This document shows, in pieces, positions 39,809 through 48,462 of a DNA stretch of 64,000 nucleotides (the stretch's first letter is position 1; each line of letters begins with the position of its first letter). This stretch comes from DATLLN01 sp963797175 (GTDB lineage Bacteria; Actinomycetota; Thermoleophilia; Gaiellales; JAICJC01). The translations under genes and the position numbers were made by a program. The stretch is taken from assembly GCA_963797175.1 (NCBI GenBank), contig CAWCOL010000007.1, positions 62,001-126,000 on the forward strand. Direction: 5' to 3'. The notes beneath the pieces were generated by a model, which had not been told where the DNA came from, searched no databases, and was given only the letters and a program-made list of their open reading frames with translations.

Positions 39809-40429
39809 TTACTTCGAGTAGAGCTCGACGATGAGCTGTTCCTGTACGGGCGTGTCGATGTCCACCCGATCGGGCACGCGCAGCACCTTGCCCGTGAGGT
39901 TGTCGTGGTCGGCCTGCAGCCACGGCGAGACGGACGCGGTCAGATCGGTCGCGTCGGCGACGACGGCCTTGGCCGGCGAGCTCTCGCGGATGCTGACGAC
40001 ATCGTCCATCGCCACCTGATAGCTGGGGATGTTGACGCGGCGGCCGTTGACCTCGAAGTGGCCGTGGCGCACGAGCTGCCGGGCCTGGGCGCGCGACGAG
40101 GCGAAGCCGAGCCGGTAGACGACGTTGTCGAGCCGCAGCTCGAGCATGCGCAGCAGGTTCTCGCCGGTGATGCCGGTGCGCCTGCTGGCCTTCTCGTAGT
40201 AGGTGCGGAACTGCCGTTCGAGGATGCCGTAGTAGCGCCGCGCCTTCTGCTTCTCGCGCAGCTGGAGCAGGTACTCGGACTGCTTGGTGCGGCCGCGGCC
40301 GTGCTCGCCCGGCGGGTACGCCCGGCGCTCGATCGCGCACTTCTCGGTGAGGCAGCGCTCGCCCTTGAGGAACAGCTTCATGTTCTCCCGCCGGCACTGC
40401 TTGCAGCGGGGACCGATCATCCTCGCCAT
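39809..40429 (-). CDS. rpsD: 30S ribosomal protein S4
   Basis: This 206-residue S4 has a complete N-terminal zinc site (Cys9 and Cys12 in CKQC, Cys26 and Cys31 in GERCLTEKC), marking it as the zinc-binding C+ form. The S4 RNA-binding domain RLDNVVYRLGFASSRAQARQ follows. ATG 40429 shares one base with the rpsK stop TAA. Confidence 0.97.
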   Translation of the reverse strand: MARMIGPRCKQCRRENMKLFLKGERCLTEKCAIERRAYPPGEHGRGRTKQSEYLLQLREKQKARRYYGILERQFRTYYEKASRRTGITGENLLRMLELRLDNVVYRLGFASSRAQARQLVRHGHFEVNGRRVNIPSYQVAMDDVVSIRESSPAKAVVADATDLTASVSPWLQADHDNLTGKVLRVPDRVDIDTPVQEQLIVELYSK

Positions 40430-40836
40430 TAGACCCGCCTCCGCTTGCGCTGGCGGACGCCGTTGTGGGCCTGCGGCGTCACGTCCTTGACGCCCAGCAC
40501 CTCGAGCCCCGCCGCCTGGAGCGAGCGGATCGCGGTCTCGCGACCCGACCCCGGCCCCTTGACGAACACCTCGACCTTCTGGAGGCCGTGCTCCATGCCC
40601 TCGCGCGCAGCCGCATCGGCCGTCACCTGGGCGGCGAACGGCGTGGACTTGCGCGAGCCCTTGAAGCCCACGGCTCCGGCGCTCTTCCACACGATCACGT
40701 TGCCCTCCTTGTCGGTGAGGGCGACGAGCGTGTTGTTGAACGACGTCTTGATGTGCGCCTGGCCCACGGCGATGTTCTTGCGGGCCTTGCGGCGGACGCG
40801 GCCACGGGTGCCGCCTCTTCGAGGTGCAGGGGGCAT
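40429..40836 (-). CDS. rpsK: 30S ribosomal protein S11
   Basis: The 135-residue protein has the S11 core (VGQAHIKTSFNNTLVALTD, GSGRETAIRSLQAAGLEV) and the basic C-terminus QRKRRRV. It overlaps rpsD by one base. Confidence 0.98.
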   Translation of the reverse strand: MPPAPRRGGTRGRVRRKARKNIAVGQAHIKTSFNNTLVALTDKEGNVIVWKSAGAVGFKGSRKSTPFAAQVTADAAAREGMEHGLQKVEVFVKGPGSGRETAIRSLQAAGLEVLGVKDVTPQAHNGVRQRKRRRV

Positions 40837-40878
40837 TCAGTCCTTTCCGGCGATGACGAGGTCGATGGCGGTCGTCAT

Positions 40879-41250
40879 CTACTTCTTGCGCTGCTTGCCA
40901 ACGGTCTTCTTCGGGCCCTTGCGGGTGCGGGCGTTGGTGCGCGTGCGCTGGCCGCGGACGGGCAGGCCGCGGCGGTGCCGCAGCCCCCGGTAGCAGCCGA
41001 TCTCCATCAGCCGCTTGATGTTCTGCGAGCGCTCGCGGCGCAGGTCGCCCTCGACCATGAGGTCCTGGTCGATGTGGTTGCGCAGCCGCGTGACCTCCTC
41101 GTCGGTGAGGTCGCGCACCTTGGTGTCGCGGTCGATCTTGAGCTCGTCCAGCACCTTCTGCGACGTCGAGCGGCCGATGCCGAAGACGTACGTGAGGCCG
41201 ATCTCGACGCGCTTCTCGCGCGGGAGGTTGACGCCTGCGATCCGTGCCAT
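40879..41250 (-). CDS. rpsM: 30S ribosomal protein S13
   Basis: The 123-residue protein begins MARIAGVNLPREKRVEIGLT and ends in the basic tail GPKKTVGKQRKK that reaches the decoding centre. ATG 41250 is the family start; an in-frame extension upstream would run through rpmJ and is rejected. Confidence 0.98.
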   Translation of the reverse strand: MARIAGVNLPREKRVEIGLTYVFGIGRSTSQKVLDELKIDRDTKVRDLTDEEVTRLRNHIDQDLMVEGDLRRERSQNIKRLMEIGCYRGLRHRRGLPVRGQRTRTNARTRKGPKKTVGKQRKK

Positions 41251-41261
41251 CAGTCGATCAC

Positions 41262-41375
41262 CTACCCCTGACGCTGCTTGTGTCGCGGGTTGCTGCAGAT
41301 GACCAGCACGTTGCCGTGCCGGCGGATGATCCGGCACTTCTCACACATCGGCTTCACGCTGGGTCGAACCTTCAC
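41262..41375 (-). CDS. rpmJ: 50S ribosomal protein L36
   Basis: This 37-residue protein starts at GTG 41375 with AAGGAG 9 nt upstream and reads MKVRPSVKPMCEKCRIIRRH in its first half. Zinc ligands Cys11, Cys14, Cys27 and His32 are all present, so it is the zinc-containing type. It lies 11 bp before rpsM and is too short for most ORF filters. Confidence 0.97.
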   Translation of the reverse strand: MKVRPSVKPMCEKCRIIRRHGNVLVICSNPRHKQRQG

Positions 41376-41460
41376 AGCATCCAACTCCTTGGAGAGGAAC
41401 GGGGGCCTCGAGCGTCCGCACGCAGACGCAAAACCCCCGATCGGGCAAACGGGAACTCTA
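41376..41460 (-). promoter_or_regulatory. Internal promoter and hairpin leader of the rpmJ-rpsM-rpsK-rpsD-rpoA unit
   Basis: Directly after the map stop the minus strand reads TAGAGTTCCCG (-10 at 41460-41455). Downstream, GGGGG (at 41438-41434 region) can pair with CCCCC (41406-41402 region) around an inner GCGTC/GACGC stem. There is no infA, which normally sits here. The same TAGAGT-N-CCCG string precedes rpsL. Confidence 0.45.
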
Positions 41461-42234
41461 TCATCCCGCCGCAGCCCTGGCGGCCGGTTCGCGCAACGTC
41501 AGAATCCGGGGCCCGTTCGCCGTCACAGCAACGGTGTGCTCGCAGTGCGAGGCGAGGCTTCCGTCGGCCGTGTAGATGGCCCAGCCGTCGTCGCCGGCGC
41601 GCACCTCCCAGTCGCCCGCGGTGATCATCGGCTCGATCGCGAACACCATGCCCGGCGACAGCTTGGGGCCGCGGCCGGCAGGCCCGTAGTTGGGGATCTG
41701 CGGATCCTCGTGCATCGAGCGGCCGACGCCGTGGCCGACCAGCGAGCGGACGACGCCGAAGCCGTGCGCCTCGACCACCTCCTGCACCGCGTGCGATACG
41801 TCGCCCAGGCGGTTGCCCGGCCGGCACTGCTCGACGGCCGCCGCCAGCGACCGTTCGCCGACACGGATCAGCTCGTCCGCGACGGCAGGCGAGCGGCCGA
41901 TCGGGAACGTCACGGCGGAGTCGCCGACGAAGCCGTCCAGCGTCACGCCGACGTCGATCGACAGCACGTCGCCGTCGCGCAGCGCGTACGGCCCGGGGAT
42001 GCCGTGCACCACCATGTCGTTGGGCGACGCGCAGATCGAGCCGGGGAAGCCGCGGTAGCCCTTGAACGTGGGCACGCCGCCGGCAGCGAGGATGTGCTCC
42101 TCGGCGATCGCGTCCAGCTGCGCCAGCGTGACGCCCTCGCGGGCCTCGGCCATCAGCAGGTCGAGCGTCGAAGCGACGACCTGGCCGGAGCGCGCCATCT
42201 TCTCGAGCTCGGCCTCGGTCTTGCGGACGATCAT
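41461..42234 (-). CDS. map: Methionine aminopeptidase, type I
   Basis: The 257-residue enzyme removes N-terminal Met from nascent proteins. The two-metal site is complete: Asp residues in SIDVGVTLDGFVGDSAVTF, His in GVGRSMHEDPQIPNYG, Glu in FAIEPM and Glu in HCEHTVAV. ATG 42234 overlaps adk by 4 bp. Confidence 0.97.
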   Translation of the reverse strand: MIVRKTEAELEKMARSGQVVASTLDLLMAEAREGVTLAQLDAIAEEHILAAGGVPTFKGYRGFPGSICASPNDMVVHGIPGPYALRDGDVLSIDVGVTLDGFVGDSAVTFPIGRSPAVADELIRVGERSLAAAVEQCRPGNRLGDVSHAVQEVVEAHGFGVVRSLVGHGVGRSMHEDPQIPNYGPAGRGPKLSPGMVFAIEPMITAGDWEVRAGDDGWAIYTADGSLASHCEHTVAVTANGPRILTLREPAARAAAG

Positions 42235-42902
42235 GCGGCCTCGTCATCGAAGCGCGCGAACACCTGGTCGATCTCCTCGTCCACCTCGGCGCGCGGCAGG
42301 GAGGCGTCCACGAACACGACCAGCCCGCGCTCCTCGTAGTACGAGAGCACCGGCCCGGCGGCGTCCACCCACTGCTTCTGGTATCGCGTCCGGACGACGT
42401 CCTCGTCGTCGTCGTCGCGCTGGTACAGCTCGGAGCCGTCCACGTCGCAGACGCCCTCGACCCTGGGTGGGTTGAAGATGACGTGGTAGACGTGCTGTGC
42501 CTCGCGGCAGACCCGGCGGCCGGAGAGCCGCGCGACCAGCGTCTCCAGGTCGACGGTGAACGTCGGCACGCAGGCGATGTGCCGGCCGATGCCGTCGAGC
42601 ATCGCGTCCAGCGCCTCGGCCTGCGGCAGCGTCCGCGGGAAGCCGTCCAGCACGAACCCGGCGGCGGTGTCCGGCTCGGCCAGCCGCTCGCGGATCATGC
42701 CGATGATGATGTCGTCGGAGACGAGGTCGCCGCGTGCCATGATCGCCTCCGCCTGCCGGCCCAGCTCGGTGCCGGCCGCGACGGCGGCCCGCAGCATGTC
42801 GCCGGTCGAGATGTGCGCCAGCCCCCGGTCGGCGCAGACGCGCGCCGCCTGGGTGCCCTTCCCCGCCCCGGGGGGTCCCATGAAGATCAGGTCGAGCGCC
42901 AT
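42231..42902 (-). CDS. adk: Adenylate kinase
   Basis: The 223-residue kinase has the P-loop GPPGAGKGTQ, the AMP-binding FVLDGFPRT and a long LID. In the LID only two of the four zinc-finger cysteines remain: CREA instead of C-x2-C, and CDVD instead of C-x2-C/D. The zinc site is thus partial or lost. ATG 42902 lies 7 bp after the secY stop. It interconverts ATP, ADP and AMP in the cytoplasm. Confidence 0.97.
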   Translation of the reverse strand: MALDLIFMGPPGAGKGTQAARVCADRGLAHISTGDMLRAAVAAGTELGRQAEAIMARGDLVSDDIIIGMIRERLAEPDTAAGFVLDGFPRTLPQAEALDAMLDGIGRHIACVPTFTVDLETLVARLSGRRVCREAQHVYHVIFNPPRVEGVCDVDGSELYQRDDDDEDVVRTRYQKQWVDAAGPVLSYYEERGLVVFVDASLPRAEVDEEIDQVFARFDDEAA

Positions 42903-42909
42903 CGCGGGG

Positions 42910-44196
42910 CTACCGCAGGAAGCCCTTGTACGCGCGCATCGAGAGCTGGGACTCGATCTGGCGCATGGTGTCGATCGCCACACCCACGACGATCAGCACG
43001 GACGTGCCGCCCAGCGCGCGCGACACGGACGGGTCGAAGTGCGCGTACTTGATGAACAGGGTCGGCGCCTCAGCGACCAGCGCCAGGAACAGCGAGCCGG
43101 CCACGGTCAGGCGCACCAGCACCTTCTCCAGGTACTGGGCGGTGGGTCTCCCCGGTCTGATGCCGGGCACGAACCCGCCGTACTTCTTGAGGTTGTCGGC
43201 CTGCTCGATCGAGTTGAACACGACCGCTACGTAGAAGAACGTGAAGGCGAAGATGAGCACGCCCTCGCCGATGATGAACGCCCACGACTGGAAGCTGAAG
43301 AACGCGGCCAGGTCGTGCGTGGCGCTCGACGGCAGCAGCTGGAACACCGTCACCGGGAACAGCATCACGGCCGACGCGAAGATGACCGGGATCACGCCGG
43401 CCATGTTCACCCGAAGCGGCAGGTAGGTCGAGCCGCCCTGGGTCATCCGCCGGCCCACCATCCGCTTGGCGTACTGGATCGGGATCTTGCGGATGCCCTC
43501 CTGCACGTACACGACCGAGTAGACGATGCCGAGCACGACCAGGGGCAGCGAGAGTTTCTCGAAGGACGAGCCGTTCCACCAGGCCGAGATGCCGGCCGGT
43601 GCGCTGGTCAGGATCGAGGCGAAGATCAGCAGCGACATGCCGTTGCCGATGCCGCGCTGCGTGATCAGCTCGCCGATCCACATCAGCAGGGTCGCGCCGG
43701 CGGTCAGCGTGACGATGATCAGCACGACGTTTCGCACCGACACCTGGATCAGCGCGCCGTTGCCGCCGCTGCCGCCGATCGAGCCCGAGCCCTTGGAGAA
43801 GAGGTAGGTGTAGCCGGCCGCCTGGATCGCTGACAGCGCGACCGTCAGGTACCGCGTGTACTGGGTGATCTTGCGCTGGCCGAGCTCACCCTCCTTCTGC
43901 AGCTGCTGAAGGTTCGGGAAGACCGGCGTCAGCACCTGGAGGATGATCGACGCCGTGATGTACGGCATGATCCCCAGCGCGAACAGCGAGAGCCGCTGCA
44001 GCCCGCCTCCCGAGAACAGGGTGAGCAGGCTGATCACACCGGTCTGGCCGCTGAGCAGGTCGGACAGCCGCTGGGAGTCGACGCCCGGCGTCGGCAGGTA
44101 GCTGCCGAACCGGTAGACGCCGAGCATGGCAGCCGTGAACAGGAGCTTCGTCCGAAGATCCGGGACCCGCCATGCGTTCAGGAAGTTCTGGAGCAC
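42910..44196 (-). CDS. secY: Protein translocase subunit SecY
   Basis: The 428-residue membrane protein has ten predicted helices. Conserved pieces include the plug-region FSGGGLQRLSLFALGIMPYI and the cytoplasmic loop with FGGFVPGIRPGRPT-like YGGFVPGIRPGRPTAQYLEK. It forms the Sec channel with SecE and SecG, which are not in the window. Its ATG is immediately after the rplO stop. Confidence 0.98.
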   Translation of the reverse strand: MLQNFLNAWRVPDLRTKLLFTAAMLGVYRFGSYLPTPGVDSQRLSDLLSGQTGVISLLTLFSGGGLQRLSLFALGIMPYITASIILQVLTPVFPNLQQLQKEGELGQRKITQYTRYLTVALSAIQAAGYTYLFSKGSGSIGGSGGNGALIQVSVRNVVLIIVTLTAGATLLMWIGELITQRGIGNGMSLLIFASILTSAPAGISAWWNGSSFEKLSLPLVVLGIVYSVVYVQEGIRKIPIQYAKRMVGRRMTQGGSTYLPLRVNMAGVIPVIFASAVMLFPVTVFQLLPSSATHDLAAFFSFQSWAFIIGEGVLIFAFTFFYVAVVFNSIEQADNLKKYGGFVPGIRPGRPTAQYLEKVLVRLTVAGSLFLALVAEAPTLFIKYAHFDPSVSRALGGTSVLIVVGVAIDTMRQIESQLSMRAYKGFLR

Positions 44197-44934
44197 CTAC
44201 TCGCCGTCGTCCTCGCTCGCGTCCTCGCCGCCGTCGCTCTCCTCTGATGCAGTGTCGCTCGCCTCGGGCTCGGCGTCCGTGGCCTCGGCCACCGGTTCCG
44301 GCTCATCAGCGACGGGCTCATCGGCGACGGGCTCATCGGCGACGGGCTCATCGGCCGCGGGCTCCGCAGCAGCGGGCGCGGCGGCCTTGGGTGCGCGCTT
44401 CGGCTTGGGGGCGGCGTCGGCCTCATCGACCGGCTTGCCGTCGCCGCCGAGGACGACCACGGTGCCGCCGGCGCCCTCGATCAGCTCCCGGGCCCTGGCC
44501 GAGAAGCCGTGGGCGTGCACGGTCAGCTTCGTGGTCAGCTCGCCGGTGCCCAGGATCTTGATCGGGTGGCGCAGCGTGCGCACGATCCCGGCCGCCTTCA
44601 GCAGCTCGGGCGTGACCTCGGTGCCGGCGTCGAACTTCTCCAGGCTGCGGACGTTGACGGGCGTCGTCCGCGTGCGGAACGGGCCCATCGGCATCGACAT
44701 CCGGTGGTTCGAGCCGGGCAGCTTGCCCAGCCGCATGTAGAGCGGCATCTGGCCGCCCTCGAAGCCGGGGCGCATGGAGTGGCTGCCGGCCCGCGACTTC
44801 TGGCCCTTATGGCCGCGCCCGGACGTCTTGCCGTTGCCGGAGCCGTGCCCGCGGCCGACGCGCTTGCGATCCTTATGGCTGCCCTCGGCGGGCTTCAGCG
44901 TGTGCAGCGCCAGGGGTGTCGACTCCTCTGCCAC
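44197..44934 (-). CDS. rplO: 50S ribosomal protein L15 with acidic C-terminal extension
   Basis: Residues 1-150 are a normal L15 (KRVGRGHGSGNGKTSGRGHK, then the C-terminal LTVHAHGFSARARELIEGAG). After about residue 160 an unusual tail of some 85 residues follows: a short Lys/Ala/Pro stretch, then strongly acidic repeats of VADEP and an Asp/Glu/Ser-rich end SDGGEDASEDDGE. The usual L15 is about 145-160 residues. The tail is unlikely to fold and may be exposed on the ribosome surface. It is 1 bp from rpmD. Confidence 0.96.
   Translation of the reverse strand: MAEESTPLALHTLKPAEGSHKDRKRVGRGHGSGNGKTSGRGHKGQKSRAGSHSMRPGFEGGQMPLYMRLGKLPGSNHRMSMPMGPFRTRTTPVNVRSLEKFDAGTEVTPELLKAAGIVRTLRHPIKILGTGELTTKLTVHAHGFSARARELIEGAGGTVVVLGGDGKPVDEADAAPKPKRAPKAAAPAAAEPAADEPVADEPVADEPVADEPEPVAEATDAEPEASDTASEESDGGEDASEDDGE
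44300..44359. repeat. Four tandem 15-bp repeats in the rplO tail
   Basis: Units of GGCTCATCGGCGACG (plus-strand form), two identical and two with one to two changes, encode the VADEP pentapeptides of the L15 tail. Confidence 0.85.
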
Positions 44935-44935
44935 G

Positions 44936-45118
44936 TCAGCTCACCTCCTCGACCTTGACCAGGCTGGCGACGCGCCGCAGCATGCCCTGGAGCACGGGCG
45001 AGTCCTCCCGCTCGACGGACTGGTTGATCTTGCGCAGACCGAGCGCCCGCATCGTCCCGCGGTGCTCCGGACGCGTGCGGATGGTGCCCCGCACCTGCGT
45101 GATGCGCAGCTTCGCCAT
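44936..45118 (-). CDS. rpmD: 50S ribosomal protein L30
   Basis: The 60-residue protein (MAKLRITQVRGTIRTRPEHR at the N-terminus) is a standard bacterial L30. ATG 45118 shares its A with the rpsE stop TGA; a TTG one codon earlier is rejected. Confidence 0.97.
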   Translation of the reverse strand: MAKLRITQVRGTIRTRPEHRGTMRALGLRKINQSVEREDSPVLQGMLRRVASLVKVEEVS

Positions 45119-45675
45119 CAACCCTCCGCCGCCGCGGCCAGCGCGGCCTCGGCCTCGGCGACCACCTCGGAGTGCGGCTTGATCACCTCGCGCACCTCCT
45201 TGCCGCGAAGCTTGGCCACCTCCTCCGGGCGCTTCAGGCTCTTCAGCCCGTCGACGGTCGCCATCAGCAGGTTGATCGGATTGGCGGTGCCCAGGGACTT
45301 GGCCAGGATGTCGCGCACTCCGCCCAGCTCCAGCACGGCACGGACGCCCGCGCCCGCGATCACGCCGGTGCCCTCGGACGCCGGCTTCAGCAGCACGCGG
45401 CCGGCGCCGTAGCGGCCGGTCACCTGGTGCGTGATCGTCGTCTTGTACTTGGGTACCTGGAAGAGGTTCTTCTTGGCGTCCTCGACAGCCTTGGCGATCG
45501 CGGACGGCACCTCGTTGGCCTTGCCGTAGCCGACGCCGACGCGGTCGACCTCGTCGCCCACCACCACCAGGGCGGTGAACGAAAAGCGCCGGCCGCCCTT
45601 GACGACCTTGGCGACGCGGTTGATCTTGACCACGCGCTCCTGCAGCTCGCGGTTGTCTCGCTGGTCTCGAGCCAT
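45118..45675 (-). CDS. rpsE: 30S ribosomal protein S5
   Basis: The 185-residue protein has the N-terminal double-stranded RNA-binding domain (LQERVVKINRVAKVVKGGRR, GDEVDRVGVGYGKANEVP) and C-terminal S5 domain (GAGVRAVLELGGVRDILAKS). It lies 5 bp after rplR. Confidence 0.98.
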   Translation of the reverse strand: MARDQRDNRELQERVVKINRVAKVVKGGRRFSFTALVVVGDEVDRVGVGYGKANEVPSAIAKAVEDAKKNLFQVPKYKTTITHQVTGRYGAGRVLLKPASEGTGVIAGAGVRAVLELGGVRDILAKSLGTANPINLLMATVDGLKSLKRPEEVAKLRGKEVREVIKPHSEVVAEAEAALAAAAEG

Positions 45676-45680
45676 AGCTC

Positions 45681-46034
45681 CTAGAACTCCAATCCCGCTT
45701 CGCGAGCGGCGTCTGCCAGTGCCTTGACGCGTCCGTGGTACAGATAGCCGCCGCGGTCGAACACGACTCGCTCGATCCCTGCGGCCTTGGCCCGCTCCCC
45801 GATCAGCCGGCCCACCTGGGCGGCGTGCTCGGAGCGCTTGCCCCCGGCGACGTCCTTGTCCAGGCTCGACGCCGAGGCGATGGTGCGGCCCTCGTCGTCG
45901 TCGATCAGCTGGGCGTAGATCCGTGCGTTGGAACGGTACACGGCGAGGCGTGGCCGCTCGGCCGAGCCTGTCACCTTCGAGCGGACGCGGCGATGCCGCC
46001 GCAGCCGTCCCTGCTCCTTCGTCTTCACTGCCAT
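45681..46034 (-). CDS. rplR: 50S ribosomal protein L18
   Basis: The 117-residue 5S-rRNA-binding protein shows RPRLAVYRSNARIYAQLIDD and the C-terminal FDRGGYLYHGRVKALADAAR. It follows rplF by 7 bp. Confidence 0.98.
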   Translation of the reverse strand: MAVKTKEQGRLRRHRRVRSKVTGSAERPRLAVYRSNARIYAQLIDDDEGRTIASASSLDKDVAGGKRSEHAAQVGRLIGERAKAAGIERVVFDRGGYLYHGRVKALADAAREAGLEF

Positions 46035-46041
46035 CGCGACA

Positions 46042-46575
46042 TCACGCTCGCTTCCCGACCTTGCGCAGAACGACCTCGTCCGCGTAGCGGATGCCCTTGC
46101 CCTTGTAGGGCTCCGGCGGCCGCCACTTGCGGATCTGGGCGGCGGTCTCGCCGACCTGGTGCTTGCTGTTGCCGCGCACGATGATCTGCGTCGGCTGCGG
46201 CACCTCGAAGCTGATGCCGTCCGGCGCCTTGACGTTGACCGGGTGGCTGAAGCCGAGCTGCAGCTCGAGGTCCTGCCCCTTCAGCGCCGCGCGGTAGCCG
46301 ACGCCCTGGATCTCCAGCCGCTTCTCGTAGCCCTCGGTGACACCGATGACCATGTTCGCGAGCAGGGAGCGGGTGAGACCGTGCAGCGCCCGGTGCGGTC
46401 CGCGGTCGGTCGGCCGCGTGACGACGACGGTGCCGTCTTCCTGGGCAACGGACATGTCCGGGTTGATGCGCTCGGACAGGGTGCCGCGCGGGCCCTTGAC
46501 GGTGACCGTGCCGGTCGAGATCTGCACCTCGACGCCGCTGGGGATGGGGATGGGGCGCTTGCCGATACGACTCAT
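46042..46575 (-). CDS. rplF: 50S ribosomal protein L6
   Basis: The 177-residue protein has two L6 domains and the C-terminal signature RKWRPPEPYKGKGIRYADE. It starts at ATG 46575, 7 bp after rpsH. Confidence 0.98.
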   Translation of the reverse strand: MSRIGKRPIPIPSGVEVQISTGTVTVKGPRGTLSERINPDMSVAQEDGTVVVTRPTDRGPHRALHGLTRSLLANMVIGVTEGYEKRLEIQGVGYRAALKGQDLELQLGFSHPVNVKAPDGISFEVPQPTQIIVRGNSKHQVGETAAQIRKWRPPEPYKGKGIRYADEVVLRKVGKRA

Positions 46576-46582
46576 GGCTGGC

Positions 46583-46978
46583 TCACCACACGTAGCAGAG
46601 CACCTCGCCGCCGACGCCGCTCTCCAGCGCCTGGCGGCCGGTGATGACCCCGGTCGAGGTGGACAGGATGGCGATGCCCATGCCGCCCAGCACCTTGTGC
46701 GGGCGGTCGCGCTTCGCGTAGACGCGGCGGCCGGGCTTGGAGATGCGCTTGAGCCCGCTGATCACGCGCTCGCGGTTGGGCCCGTACTTGAGCGTGACGA
46801 CGAGCGTGTCGAAGGTCTGGCCGCGCTCGACGGCGAAGCCGTCGATGTAGCCCTCCTCGTTGAGGATGCGCGCGATCTCGCGGCGCATGCCGGAGCTCGG
46901 CATCGTGACGCGCTCGTGCAGCGCCAGGTTGGCGTTGCGGATACGGGTCAGCATGTCAGCGATCGGATCGGTAACCAT
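46583..46978 (-). CDS. rpsH: 30S ribosomal protein S8
   Basis: The 131-residue protein begins DPIADMLTRIRNANLALHE and ends with the conserved STSTGVITGRQALESGVGGE and LCYVW. It is 6 bp after rpsN. Confidence 0.98.
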   Translation of the reverse strand: MVTDPIADMLTRIRNANLALHERVTMPSSGMRREIARILNEEGYIDGFAVERGQTFDTLVVTLKYGPNRERVISGLKRISKPGRRVYAKRDRPHKVLGGMGIAILSTSTGVITGRQALESGVGGEVLCYVW

Positions 46979-46984
46979 GGTGCC

Positions 46985-47170
46985 TCACCAGCTGCTCTTG
47001 GTCATGCCCGGGATGACGCCCTGGTGGGCGAGCTCCCGCAGACAGATACGACAGACGCCGAACTTGCGGTAGTACGCCCGGGCACGACCGCAGCGCGAGC
47101 AGCGGTTGTAGTTCCGGGCCGTGTACTTCGCCGGCCGGGCCTGCTTGGACTTGAGTGCCTCTGTTGCCAT
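46985..47170 (-). CDS. rpsN: 30S ribosomal protein S14, zinc type
   Basis: The 61-residue short S14 has both zinc knuckles, CSRC and CRIC, and the C-terminal HQGVIPGMTKSSW. It is the constitutive zinc-binding paralogue. Confidence 0.98.
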   Translation of the reverse strand: MATEALKSKQARPAKYTARNYNRCSRCGRARAYYRKFGVCRICLRELAHQGVIPGMTKSSW

Positions 47171-47183
47171 CCCGTCCTTCTCG

Positions 47184-47744
47184 TCAGTTCGCGAACGGCA
47201 TGCCCAGCTCCCGCAGGAGCTCGCGTGCCTCGTCGTCGTTTCGTGCGGTCGTCGTGATGGTGATGTTCAGGCCGCGGGTCTCGTGGATGTCGTCGTAGTC
47301 GATCTCGGGGAAGATGATCTGCTCGCGCACGCCCATCGAGAAGTTGCCCCGGCCGTCGAACGCGTTCGGGTTGATGCCGCGGAAGTCGCGGATCCGCGGC
47401 AGCGCGATCGTCAGCAGCCGGTCGAGGAACTCGTACATGCGGTCGCCGCGCAACGTCACCTTGCAGCCGAGGGGCATGCCCTCGCGGATCTTGAAGCCTG
47501 CGATCGAGTTCTTGGCGCGCGTCTGCACCGGCCGCTGGCCGGTGATGATCGCGAGCTGCGCGGAGGCGTCGTCCAGCGCCTTGGCGTTGGTCTTGGCCTC
47601 GCCCACGCCCATGTTGAGCGTGACCTTGACGACGCGCGGCACGGCCATCGTCGAGTCGTGCCCGAGCCGCTCCTTGAGCAGGTCGCGGATCTCCTCGTCG
47701 TAGCGCACCTTGAGGCGCGGCGCCGGGATCTCGGTCGTGCTCAT
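47184..47744 (-). CDS. rplE: 50S ribosomal protein L5
   Basis: The 186-residue 5S-rRNA-binding protein carries VVKVTLNMGVGEAKTNAK, GQRPVQTRAKNSIAGFKIRE and the C-terminal ITTTARNDDEARELLRELG. It overlaps rplX by 4 bp. Confidence 0.98.
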   Translation of the reverse strand: MSTTEIPAPRLKVRYDEEIRDLLKERLGHDSTMAVPRVVKVTLNMGVGEAKTNAKALDDASAQLAIITGQRPVQTRAKNSIAGFKIREGMPLGCKVTLRGDRMYEFLDRLLTIALPRIRDFRGINPNAFDGRGNFSMGVREQIIFPEIDYDDIHETRGLNITITTTARNDDEARELLRELGMPFAN

Positions 47745-48091
47745 CCGTCCACGTCCTTGTCGCAGGAGCGGCAGAACCGCACCTTGGTGCCCGCGGCGTT
47801 GATGCGCCGGCCGACCCGGGAGGGCTTGCCGCAGGCGGGGCAGACCAGCTGCACGTTGGAGATGTGCAGGGGCGCCTCCCGCTCGATCACGCCGCCCGGG
47901 ATCACCTGCTGACCGCTGGCCCGCGGTGCCGGGCGCGGCTTGGTGTGCCGCTTGATCATGTTCAGCTTCTCGACCAGCACGCGGCGCTCCTCGGGGAGCA
48001 CGCGCAGCACCTTGCCGCGCTTGCCGTTGTCCTTGCCGGCGATGATCTGGACGGTGTCGTCCTTCTTGATCTTGTACTTGGGTGCTGCCAT
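47741..48091 (-). CDS. rplX: 50S ribosomal protein L24
   Basis: The 116-residue L24 has the KOW motif (DDTVQIIAGKDNGKRGKVLR) and a C-terminal extension with CPAC and CRSC pairs, likely zinc-binding. Spacing to rplN is 2 bp. Confidence 0.98.
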   Translation of the reverse strand: MAAPKYKIKKDDTVQIIAGKDNGKRGKVLRVLPEERRVLVEKLNMIKRHTKPRPAPRASGQQVIPGGVIEREAPLHISNVQLVCPACGKPSRVGRRINAAGTKVRFCRSCDKDVDG

Positions 48092-48093
48092 TG

Positions 48094-48462
48094 CTAGAGA
48101 ACCTCTGGGGCCAGTGAGACGATCTTCATGAAGTTGCGCTCGCGCAGCTCGCGGGCCACGGGGCCGAAGATGCGCGTGCCGCGCGGGTTGCGCTGGTTGT
48201 CGATGATCACCGCCGCGTTCTCGTCGAACGCGATGTAGGTGCCGTCCTCGCGGGAGTGCTGCTTCTTGGTGCGCACCACGACCGCCCTCACGACCTCGCC
48301 CTTCTTGACGCTGCCGTTGGGGGTCGCCTGCTTGACGGTGCCGACGATGATATCTCCGACCCCGGCATAGCGACGCCGGCTGCCGCCCATGATGCGGATG
48401 CAGAGCAGCTCGCGCGCGCCCGTGTTGTCGGCGACGCGCAACCGGGTCTCGACCTGGATCAC
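48094..48462 (-). CDS. rplN: 50S ribosomal protein L14
   Basis: The 122-residue protein shows MIQVETRLRVADNTGARELL and ARELRERNFMKIVSLAPEVL, the standard L14 ends. It overlaps rpsQ by 4 bp. Confidence 0.98.
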   Translation of the reverse strand: MIQVETRLRVADNTGARELLCIRIMGGSRRRYAGVGDIIVGTVKQATPNGSVKKGEVVRAVVVRTKKQHSREDGTYIAFDENAAVIIDNQRNPRGTRIFGPVARELRERNFMKIVSLAPEVL

